NCBI GenBank assembly: GCA_900768675.1
Contig: CAAGDT010000066.1
Coordinates: 1-12,252, forward strand
Direction of reading: 5' to 3'
DNA from: Oscillospiraceae bacterium
Lineage (GTDB): Bacteria; Bacillota; Clostridia; Oscillospirales; Ruminococcaceae
DNA: 12,252 bases
The notes beneath the pieces are model-generated. The model did no database searches, was not told the DNA's origin, and was given only the letters and a program-made list of their open reading frames with translations. Position numbers and translations under genes: made by a program. This document shows, piece by piece, positions 1 to 5,735 of the stretch. Position 1 is the first letter of the stretch, and each line of letters starts with the position of its first letter.

Positions 1-2
1 AA

Positions 3-194
3 AGTCACGGCAAAGACAAGAACATTGACAGGCAAATAGCAAACAAGTTTAATGCCTTCAAACAATATGCGTCTGAGCATAACCTCAACTGGGGTTTTGT
101 TCGTGACAAGGACGGAAAGCTCTATATCAATAATACTGTCTTTTCCGAAGATATGGCTGATGATGAATGGAAGCCTATATCTAGCGTATTCTAA
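3..194 (+). CDS. C-terminal end of an unidentified protein (5' partial)
   Basis: An open frame enters from the left edge and ends at TAA 192-194, giving 63 residues that read like real protein: a charged helix, then WGFVRDKDGKLYINN and EWKPISSVF at the end. The tail vaguely resembles the extreme C-termini of large DEAD/DEAH-box or type III restriction-type helicases, but this is an impression and no catalytic motif is present. The start lies outside the window. It is the only plus-strand gene in the left half, and it lies just before the putative attachment core at 334-348, so it may be distal cargo of an integrated element. The coding frame is fairly sure; the function is unknown. Confidence 0.5.
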   Translation, partial: SHGKDKNIDRQIANKFNAFKQYASEHNLNWGFVRDKDGKLYINNTVFSEDMADDEWKPISSVF

Positions 195-333
195 TGTTTT
201 TAGTCACCGATTACTCTGACCGCACTTTGACCTCAAAAAAATAGATAATACGAAAAATGCAGTCAGAATGTACGGTTCACGGTGAAAATAGCGCATTAAA
301 TCAATGCTTGATACCGGAATTACGGCTACCTGA

Positions 334-348
334 ATCGAGTGGGAATAA
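334..348 (+). other. Putative attachment-site core identical to a guaA 3' end
   Basis: ATCGAGTGGGAATAA would encode I-E-W-E-stop, the conserved C-terminus of GMP synthase (GuaA ends PPATIEWE in many bacteria). Just upstream, GGCTACC at 324-330 matches the preceding A-T codons, but a TGA is inserted before ATC and no GuaA frame exists further upstream. Seen: the isolated 3'-end sequence without its gene. Known: the guaA 3' end is a recurrent integration site for tyrosine-integrase genomic islands. Inferred: this is the distal attachment copy left by such an element. Confidence 0.5.
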
Positions 349-366
349 TCGCCACCCTTGAAAATT

Positions 367-382
367 CCGCATAACAATGCGG
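367..382. terminator. Short hairpin, possible terminator downstream of the guaA-like end
   Basis: CCGCAT at 367-372 pairs perfectly with ATGCGG at 377-382 around an AACA loop, with an A-rich 5' flank and TTT after it. It would suit a weak intrinsic terminator shortly after the guaA-like stop. The T-tract is short, so this is tentative. Confidence 0.35.
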
Positions 383-464
383 TTTGACGGGCTTCAAACG
401 GCTCTCTGATACCGTTTTGATACCGAAATCCGAAAATATGAAACAGTTGCAAGTGGCTTATAGG

Positions 465-485
465 TTGTAGCCAATTTGTAGCCAA
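465..485 (+). repeat. Tandem TTGTAGCCAA repeat with an 11-bp period
   Basis: TTGTAGCCAA occurs at 465-474 and again at 476-485, separated by one base. The period equals that of the TGATACCG pair at 406-425. Paired decamers on one face of the helix are typical of sites bound by the N-terminal arm domain of tyrosine integrases. Exact match is seen; the function is inferred. Confidence 0.45.
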
Positions 486-496
486 CACATAATTTA

Positions 497-532
497 ACCC
501 CCGATAATCTGTATTAGCAGGTTTTCGGGGGT
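497..532. terminator. Bidirectional intrinsic terminator after module A
   Basis: ACCCCCGA at 497-504 pairs with TCGGGGGT at 525-532, with a smaller TAAT/ATTA pairing inside the loop. A T-rich TATTATTAT tract follows on the plus side and TTAAATT on the minus side. It lies 20 bases past the stop of the ABC ATPase gene, so it is the likely end of the minus-strand operon and also insulates it from the left-hand region. Confidence 0.65.
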
Positions 533-552
533 ATTATTATATCTTAATTCGT

Positions 553-1197
553 CTATCCTCTTATCTCGGTTATAACCCCCTTATCCATCTCACAAACCGT
601 ATCGCAAAGCGCAGAAATGTCCTCACTATTATGAGAAGCGATAAGAATAGTCTTTCCTTGCTCTTTCAGTTCAAGCAGATACCGCCGCATATCAGCAACG
701 CCGTCTTTATCCAGCCCATTCATCGGCTCGTCCAGAATGAGCAGGTCGGGATTTTCCATAATCGCCTGCGCAAGCCCTAAGCGCTGCCGCATACCAAGGG
801 AGTATTTTCTTACCTGTAATTTCAGATTTGGATTTAATCCTACCCTTTGCATAGCTTCCTTTATCCTGTCACTGTCAATGCTGCGGTTAAGCCCTGCAAG
901 CAGCTTCAGATTATGATAGCCCGAATAGTACGGAATAAAGCCCGGAGCCTCGATAATCATTCCGATATTTTCGGGAAAGTCGCAGTCCTTTCCTACGCGC
1001 TTTACGTTAACATATATCGCGCCGTCTGTAGGTCTTACAAATCCGCAGATACACTTCATCAGCATAGTCTTTCCGCTGCCGTTCCTGCCGATAAGGCCGT
1101 GTATTTTTCCCCGCTCAAAGTTGTGTGTAATGCCTTTCAGAATTTCGCTGCCCTTTATCGTCAGGGAAAGATTATCAACCCTTATTGCCTCGCTCAT
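553..1197 (-). CDS. ABC exporter ATP-binding protein, BcrA/lantibiotic type
   Basis: This 214-residue ATPase would energise the two ABC-2 permeases encoded just upstream, probably exporting or clearing a peptide or lipid-linked substrate at the membrane. Walker A is GRNGSGKT (37-44), the signature is the degenerate YSLGMRQ (132-138), Walker B is LLILDEP (152-158) and the switch histidine is H189. The Q-loop position reads IIEAPGF with glutamate (E83) in place of glutamine, a hallmark of the BcrA-like subfamily. I chose ATG 1197 because GGAGGG sits a few bases upstream; a longer frame starting at 1230 would run into the preceding gene. The start lies one base beyond the stop of that permease, implying translational coupling. 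It is the last gene of the operon, before the 497-532 terminator. Family confident, substrate unknown. Confidence 0.93.
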   Translation of the reverse strand: MSEAIRVDNLSLTIKGSEILKGITHNFERGKIHGLIGRNGSGKTMLMKCICGFVRPTDGAIYVNVKRVGKDCDFPENIGMIIEAPGFIPYYSGYHNLKLLAGLNRSIDSDRIKEAMQRVGLNPNLKLQVRKYSLGMRQRLGLAQAIMENPDLLILDEPMNGLDKDGVADMRRYLLELKEQGKTILIASHNSEDISALCDTVCEMDKGVITEIRG

Positions 1198-1198
1198 A

Positions 1199-2074
1199 TT
1201 AACCCTCCGTTTCCTCCATACTTGCCGCATTTATGCCTCCTGCACCTAAAAGATTAGCGGCAATAAGCAGGACGATTATCACCCCGAAATAAATATAAGA
1301 ATATTCTGTTGGCATTACTGCGTCACGGTAAAGCTCGGTGAAATGAAGCCAGACTATCGCATTCGCCATAGGAAAAGCCCACATCGCCGCTGTTTTTATC
1401 GAGGTAAAAAGCACGCCGAAGCCGATTATTCCGCTTGCCGCAAGAAATCCAGCTGCCCTGCGGTTTTTCTGCCCGAAAAGAAGCATTATGAGCAGCACTG
1501 TCACAAGATAGCAGAACAGCAGAGCAAAGGTTTGTATTGCTGCGGAAAAGGGCGTCATCTGATTGTATAAATTTGGCGGCACAAGCTCACTTGCAAAGCC
1601 CCCTGCATCTTCGGGGAAAAGCAGTTCGTACCGCTTCACAACCATACTCCAGCCGTCCGCAAGAAAAGCCCTGTTCATAAGAAAGGCGGTGCAGATAACG
1701 TATATTGCGGCAAGAAAAGTAAGAGCGCTCATAATCCCGAAAAGTATCTGACCTAAAAGCCAGTTGTAACGACCCGTTCTTGAAAGGAAAAACAGCGACG
1801 AGCCGTCGGTTTTCGGAAAATCGCTCATAAGAGTAAGGAACACTAAGGGAATTATCAGCGTAAGCATACCCGAATTTCCTACTGCAATAAGCGGCTCTAA
1901 AAGATTGAGCGGCTCGCCCATTTTCTCGGAGCGTTCCAGAAGCGGCGTAATTGCGTATGAATAGATAAAAACCGTAAGCACGGGGATTATTATCATTCGG
2001 GGATTGCACACCCATTTCAGCCACTCTGTCCGAGCCACCGCCCAGATTTTCCGCAGAGAAATTTTCCCTGCCAC
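1199..2074 (-). CDS. ABC-2 family permease (second permease of module A)
   Basis: A 291-residue membrane protein. It begins with a basic amphipathic stretch (LRKIWAVARTEWLKWV, 7-22) and has about six hydrophobic segments near 27-46, 70-84, 105-132, 178-200, 206-226 and 259-280, with a larger loop around 135-175. This is the usual layout of ABC-2 permeases paired with BcrA-type ATPases. The start is GTG at 2074, fixed by AGGAGGTG nine bases upstream. The stop lies one base before the ATPase start. Its first 488 bases are also covered, in another frame, by the readthrough extension of the preceding permease gene, which is probably a defect in that gene. The two different permeases and the ATPase likely form one exporter. 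Confidence 0.85.
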   Translation of the reverse strand: MAGKISLRKIWAVARTEWLKWVCNPRMIIIPVLTVFIYSYAITPLLERSEKMGEPLNLLEPLIAVGNSGMLTLIIPLVFLTLMSDFPKTDGSSLFFLSRTGRYNWLLGQILFGIMSALTFLAAIYVICTAFLMNRAFLADGWSMVVKRYELLFPEDAGGFASELVPPNLYNQMTPFSAAIQTFALLFCYLVTVLLIMLLFGQKNRRAAGFLAASGIIGFGVLFTSIKTAAMWAFPMANAIVWLHFTELYRDAVMPTEYSYIYFGVIIVLLIAANLLGAGGINAASMEETEG

Positions 2075-2909
2075 AATCGGTACACCTCCTCGCTGTTATG
2101 ATGAAAAGCGTAAGCGCCGCCGCCGCAAGAGAAACATAGCCGATAAGGGAAATTATCCCCGTTTGGGTGCAGTAGGCTATCTCCCGCAGGCTGTTGGGAT
2201 AAACAGCCATTATAAGCGCTCTCTGCCATTCGGGACATTCTAAAATATTGTCAAAAATCAGCTTATTCGCCGCTGTCATTTGCATATATTGCAGCAAGAA
2301 AGGGATACATATACAGAAATACTGATTTGCAGTAAATACGCTTATGAGAAAAGGTAAAACCGCCGCTCCTGCGCCCATTATTACCGTTTCAAGCAGCTTT
2401 TTGGGGTAGGAAATATTGCACATAGCAAGCATTTCTGCCTGTTCTGCGGATAACTCGCTTATCTTTGGGAAAATCACATAAACCGCCGCAGAAAACAGTA
2501 GGAAACCGAGAGCGCAGAGAATTGCTCCGCAGAAAATCGCTGAAATGAATTTTGAAAGGCAGTAGCGCAGCTTTCCCATACGGCAGATTATATACCGCTT
2601 TTCGCTGTACCGCCGTTCGTCACAAAGCACCTTTACAAAGGGAAACGCAACGATAATTGAAAGGAACTGGACAACCCATGTTCCGAAGCCGTGAGCGCAG
2701 ACATACTGCGCCGAAAATTCGTAGCTTTCCGCCTGCTCCATACCAAGCATTGTTATCATTTCAAATATAGACACTTCGTTCATATTTGAATAGTCCCTAT
2801 ATGCAGGCGAAGTAAAGCACATCAGCGCAAAGGCGATTATGCCTACTGCAAAATAAGGGCTTAGAATTACCTTTTTCAGTTCGGTTAAAATACAGTTCAG
2901 GGTTTTCAT
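1587..2909 (-). CDS. ABC-2 family permease (first of module A), stop codon apparently lost
   Basis: Residues 1-275 look like a complete permease: hydrophobic segments near 15-31, 78-92, 118-147, 176-194, 196-212 and 250-272, the last ending in T-A-R-R as such proteins often do. Codons 274-275 (AGG AGG) are the ribosome site of the next gene. The frame then stays open for 165 more codons, to residue 440, entirely out of frame inside the next permease. That tail is rich in Arg, Ser and Cys, has no membrane segment and looks non-native. The permease core is 2085-2909. In the next gene's frame a TAA lies at 2096-2098, so a small indel or a single lost stop would explain it. The start ATG at 2909 overlaps the sensor stop (ATGA); GGGAGGA lies 12 bases upstream. 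It pairs with the second permease and the ATPase. Confidence 0.7.
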   Translation of the reverse strand: MKTLNCILTELKKVILSPYFAVGIIAFALMCFTSPAYRDYSNMNEVSIFEMITMLGMEQAESYEFSAQYVCAHGFGTWVVQFLSIIVAFPFVKVLCDERRYSEKRYIICRMGKLRYCLSKFISAIFCGAILCALGFLLFSAAVYVIFPKISELSAEQAEMLAMCNISYPKKLLETVIMGAGAAVLPFLISVFTANQYFCICIPFLLQYMQMTAANKLIFDNILECPEWQRALIMAVYPNSLREIAYCTQTGIISLIGYVSLAAAALTLFIITARRCTDCGRENFSAENLGGGSDRVAEMGVQSPNDNNPRAYGFYLFIRNYAASGTLRENGRAAQSFRAAYCSRKFGYAYADNSLSVPYSYERFSENRRLVAVFPFKNGSLQLAFRSDTFRDYERSYFSCRNIRYLHRLSYEQGFSCGRLEYGCEAVRTAFPRRCRGLCK

Positions 2910-4063
2910 CTTGTTCTGTGATCCTCCCAGAAATACAGTTCTCCTGTTACGGCATCAATTGTTGCGACAAAACACTTTTTGTTTGTTTCAATGGTTACAT
3001 TCCACACAGGGTGGGTGTTGGCTCGAGAATTTTCCCAAGTATCGGGTTTATCATAGTAAACATCAATATACCCCAGTGTAATCTCTCTCACATCCCAAAC
3101 AACAGAATTTGAAAGCCTTTTTTTCAGTATTTCAAAAACCTCGTCAACCGTGATTATCTCTGTAACAATTTTATCAGTCGGTGTAAGCATAGTGTTTGTA
3201 TTGACGGTGATTATGCTGTCAAAACCGTCTGTGCGTATCATTGTCATTTCCATAACATCGGTTCCGAAAACCTCGGCGCAGGAAAAGGGTTTTTCCTCGT
3301 CCCAATCGGTAGATACAAATACCGATGGAAATCCTCCGCGGAAAACTCGCAGCTCGAATTCTACCGCATTTTTGCCGTCGTGCATTTCATAGATATATGC
3401 CCACTGTACCTTGTAGGTTATCTTATCGTCAACATGATAGGGAAAACTTTTCATATAGTCCTCGGCGGCTTTGATTGCTTCGCCAAGGGTTATTTCGCCG
3501 TTTGTAAGCGTCAGCTTCTGCGACAGGGAATTTTCGTCGGCGGTAAAGCAGCTGACTTTTTGCACTGCCTTGTCCTTTGACAGCCAGTCGTCATCAAAAT
3601 CGGTTTTAAGATAGCTGTCCAGCAGAGGCGTTTCCCATAATCTTAAGCTGGATACCATTGTTTCGATGCTGCCGTAAAATTCGCCGTCGTAATGCTCACG
3701 TGAATTGTAAACCGCCGCAATTCTGTTGGCTATAAGGAACTGTTCAATGGTCAGTTCTTCGCGTTCAGTGCTGTAACCCCACGGCACAGCGATAAACGCT
3801 TCATCAGGGTAGTTATTTCCGCCAAGCCACTCCTTTTCCAAATAGCGGAGCTGGTCATATATCTTCTGCGGAGTTTCGATACCGTAAATGAAATTCTGCG
3901 AGTAAATGGGTATATTGTCCGTCTGCGGTATGATAATTTCACAGTTATCAAGCTTGAAAATACCGTCCGCCGCCCCGATTTTTTCGATTTCCTCTCTTGC
4001 GGTGGCAGTAACTTCTGAAACGGGGCGCAGGGTGATTCCGGCGTTGTTTTCTTCATAACTCCC
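2906..4063 (-). other. Extracellular sensor region of the M56 protein, reading in the shifted frame
   Basis: This 385-codon frame continues the M56 protein from GSYEENNAG onward. It has no ATG, and its only candidate start (TTG 3841) has no ribosome site, so it is not a separate gene. It is soluble and acidic and contains a helix-rich part (TLGEAIKAAEDYMKSF) followed by a strand-rich part. It ends ATIDAVTGELYFWEDH, which resembles the closing strand of a PepSY-type domain. I see no SxxK/SxN/KTG set of a penicillin-binding transpeptidase, unlike classical BlaR1 and MecR1, so a beta-lactam acylation sensor is unlikely. The ligand is unknown. The stop overlaps the next permease start as ATGA. 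Confidence 0.7.
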
Positions 4064-4983
4064 TGTTCCTTTTCGTTGGAAACGCCGCTTTCTATGCGGT
4101 TCATCTCGTCTATTACATTCTGCGGAGTTTCAACGGTACAGGAGCATAACAGCCCCGAAACAAGGGAGAGGCTGACAATGCTTGCCAGCACAAGAGTGCC
4201 GCCCCGCTTTTTATGCCCGCTGTCGAAAACGCTGTCAATACGGAGTTTAAGCATCTCCTTTGTGCTGAAATATGAAGCCGCCGCAGAAAGTCCGCCCGTG
4301 TTTTTGCCTGTTTTCAGCAAAAGATAGCAGTAATCACGCTTATAGGAATTGTCCCTGTTTTTCGTAACCTCACGGTCGCATAGAGCTTCAAGACTGCCCG
4401 AACATTCACGCATAATCAGCCACGCAAAAGGGTTGAACCACTGCACAGCCGCAACTGTTCCGAAAAACAGCTTTTTGTAAGGGTCTTTCCGCTTGAAGTG
4501 CATAAGCTCGTGGCGGAAAATCATCAAAAGCTCCGACTCGGAGTAGTCCTGCAAAGGCAGAAAAATCACAGGCTTCCGAAAGCCGAGAAGCATAGGCGAG
4601 CCTATCCTTTCAGAGCGCAGAACGGGTATTTCATCGTCGACGAAAAACTCTTTTCGTACCATATCTGCAAGCTCTTTTTCGGCGGCAGGTGTGCTTTCGG
4701 AGAGCAGAGTTTTTCTGAAATACAGGTATTTTCCCGTCTGGAACAAAAGGCAGAGAACTGCACCTACTGCCCATAAAACAGGCACAAAAGAGGGTATCAC
4801 AAGATTAAGGGCAGGCGCTTCGGGAAGCTGTATGCTGTATGGGATTATAAGGCGTATCGCAAGTATCAGCGATAATATGTAGATAATTCCGAAGCCGTAG
4901 CGCTTTGCTATTCTGCCTTTTAACAGCAGGAAAAGCGCCGCCGCAAGGGACACGCTTACCGTCACGGAAAATAGTACGCTCAT
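2906..4983 (-). pseudogene. M56-family (BlaR1/MecR1-like) sensor metallopeptidase, split by a frameshift
   Basis: In this family a membrane zinc protease senses a signal outside the cell and relieves the BlaI repressor. The N-terminal frame (4983 to about 4063, 307 codons) has membrane segments near 4-21, 31-50 and 64-82, the zinc motif HELMH (158-162), the downstream ligand motif ExxCD (E199-D203), and a last membrane helix at 262-280. After EKEQ the frame becomes basic and unlike protein, ending at 3751, while the frame one base back carries a well-formed extracellular domain to 2906. Rejoined at 4063 it would give about 692 residues. The change sits in a CAGGGAG run, as if one G were lost. 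ATG 4983 has AAGGAG at good spacing and follows the repressor stop by two bases. It may be a true mutation, a sequencing error, or (less likely) recoding. Confidence 0.8.
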
Positions 4984-4985
4984 AG

Positions 4986-5378
4986 TTACTCCTTATTGCT
5001 GTCGGTTTTCTCGTCTATAAAGGCTTTCAGGGATTTTATGTCCTCGTCGGAGAGGTTTTTTCCGTTGTAAAGGCAGCTCACCAGCTTTGATACCGAGCCG
5101 CCGAAAATGCGGTCGATTATGCTTTTGCTCTCCTGCTGGAGATAGTCCTCCTGCTTCACGAGGGCGGAATAATACTTATATTTGCCCTGTTTTTCGGCAG
5201 TCACAAAGCCGCGCTCCGTAAGCCTTGCAAGCAGGTTAAGTATAACCGCAAGGCTCCATTCGTGCTTGTCCTTTAAGCCCTCCTGAATTTCTATGGAGCT
5301 TACTGCTTTTCCGCTTTCCCAGATAAAGTTCATAATGTCCATTTCCGCCTCGGGCAGGCGCTTATATTCCTTTTCCAT
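4986..5378 (-). CDS. BlaI/MecI/CopY-family transcriptional repressor
   Basis: A 130-residue regulator of the usual family length. The N-terminal winged helix (RLPEAEMDIMNFIWESGKAVSS, with the recognition-helix region EWSLAVILNLLARLTERGF near 40-58) and the wing EKQGKYKYYSAL are typical. The C-terminal helices (QEDYLQQESKSIIDRIFGGSVSKLVSCL) form the dimerisation and protease-sensitive region. It should bind the two dyads at its own promoter and be inactivated through the adjacent M56 protein. ATG 5378 follows AAAGGAA; its stop is two bases before the sensor start, the standard blaI-blaR layout. All five genes of module A probably form its regulon. The family is certain; the inducer is not. Confidence 0.93.
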   Translation of the reverse strand: MEKEYKRLPEAEMDIMNFIWESGKAVSSIEIQEGLKDKHEWSLAVILNLLARLTERGFVTAEKQGKYKYYSALVKQEDYLQQESKSIIDRIFGGSVSKLVSCLYNGKNLSDEDIKSLKAFIDEKTDSNKE

Positions 5379-5401
5379 TTTGTCAATTCCTTTCGATTTT
5401 G

Positions 5402-5417
5402 TTTAACATTTGTTAAA
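5402..5417. promoter_or_regulatory. Operator 1 for the BlaI-type repressor (perfect dyad)
   Basis: TTTAACA-TT-TGTTAAA is a perfect 7-2-7 inverted repeat lying just downstream of the -10 box, over the expected transcription start of module A. Its position would block initiation. The link to the repressor is inferred from adjacency and from the matching second dyad at 5428-5443. Confidence 0.7.
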
Positions 5418-5426
5418 TCCAAATTT

Positions 5427-5455
5427 ATTATACAACTGTTAAATGAATTTGTCAA
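5427..5455 (-). promoter_or_regulatory. Consensus sigma-A promoter of module A
   Basis: On the minus strand, TTGACA (5455-5450) and TATAAT (5432-5427) are both exact consensus with a 17-bp spacer. It would transcribe the repressor, sensor and ABC genes. Such a strong promoter fits a tightly repressed operon. Confidence 0.85.
5428..5443. promoter_or_regulatory. Operator 2 for the BlaI-type repressor (imperfect dyad)
   Basis: TTATACA-AC-TGTTAAA has the same 7-2-7 geometry as operator 1, with 5 of 7 positions symmetric, and overlaps the -10 box and spacer. Its centre is 26 bp from that of operator 1. The TACA...TGT core resembles the TACA/TGTA dyads reported for BlaI/MecI sites. Confidence 0.55.
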
Positions 5456-5662
5456 GGGGGATTTTTTAAGAATTTCTTGCAAATTATAGAAAAGACAGCT
5501 GAAGCGCTGATAATGATTTCCTTTGGAATTTACCGGGCTTCTTCTATATGCTGTGGCACGAAAACTATATTGGCTTTCGCAGGCTTCATCAGCATCAAGG
5601 GTAAAGCGCTGGGATAGGAACATGGTCTTACGCTTGAATTTACAAGTTCATAAATAAAGCAC
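5456..5662. other. Intergenic stretch between the module A promoter and the metallopeptidase terminator
   Basis: About 200 bases upstream of the module A promoter. I see no gene here: the minus-strand frame running through it also covers the promoter, and the plus-strand peptide at about 5503-5604 is very short. No further regulatory signal was recognised. Confidence 0.5.
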
Positions 5663-5692
5663 AAGCGCCCCTGCTTAAAAACAGGGACGCTT
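5663..5692. terminator. Strong bidirectional terminator after the metallopeptidase gene
   Basis: AAGCGCCCCTG (5663-5673) pairs with CAGGGACGCTT (5682-5692) with one mismatch around an 8-base loop. Flanking AATAAAG and CTTTATT tracts extend it and give U-rich tails on both strands. It lies about 45 bases past the metallopeptidase stop and would end that transcript. Confidence 0.8.
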
Positions 5693-5735
5693 TACTTTAT
5701 TCATTATACAAAACAGAGCCGCTATAATGCGCTGC

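Larger units (their letters stand above)
308..425 (+). repeat. TGATACCG direct repeats around the putative att core
   Basis: TTGATACCG occurs at 308-316 and 417-425, and CTGATACCG at 406-414. The last two are 11 bp apart, about one helical turn. The copies lie on both sides of the guaA-like core at 334-348, as integrase or excisionase arm-binding sites often do. No integrase gene is present in the window to support this. Confidence 0.4.
195..496. other. Gene-free stretch resembling the end of an integrated element
   Basis: About 300 bases with no credible gene. The stretch contains a guaA-3'-end-like 15-mer, a short hairpin and two pairs of 11-bp-phased direct repeats, each listed separately. 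A 94-codon minus-strand ORF spans it but has no ribosome site and looks non-coding. Confidence 0.5.

Noticed and set aside
204..488. A 94-codon minus-strand ORF in the left intergenic region
   Set aside because: It has no ribosome site, a composition unlike its neighbours, and it covers the guaA-like core, the hairpin and the phased repeats, which explain the region better.
367..532. A CRISPR-like or tandem-repeat array
   Set aside because: The repeats are only 8-10 bp, occur two or three times, and have no constant spacers.
847..1257. A 136-codon plus-strand ORF opposite the ABC ATPase
   Set aside because: It is antisense to a gene with all ATPase motifs and looks like a shadow frame; it has no ribosome site.
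2906..3841. A separate gene starting at TTG 3841
   Set aside because: There is no ribosome site, and the same frame stays open and protein-like for more than 200 bases upstream, joining the M56 gene at the frameshift.
4055..4070. Programmed -1 ribosomal frameshifting in the sensor gene
   Set aside because: CAGGGAG is not a canonical X-XXY-YYZ slippery heptamer, and I saw no obvious stimulatory stem just downstream, so mutation or sequencing error is the simpler explanation.
5503..5604. Plus-strand peptide reading DFLWNLPGFFYMLWHENYIGFRRLHQ
   Set aside because: It looks protein-like, but is only about 30 codons between stops with no start or ribosome site; at most a decayed fragment.
5330..5623. 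A 97-codon minus-strand ORF upstream of the repressor
   Set aside because: It runs through the consensus promoter and both operators and overlaps the repressor start in another frame.
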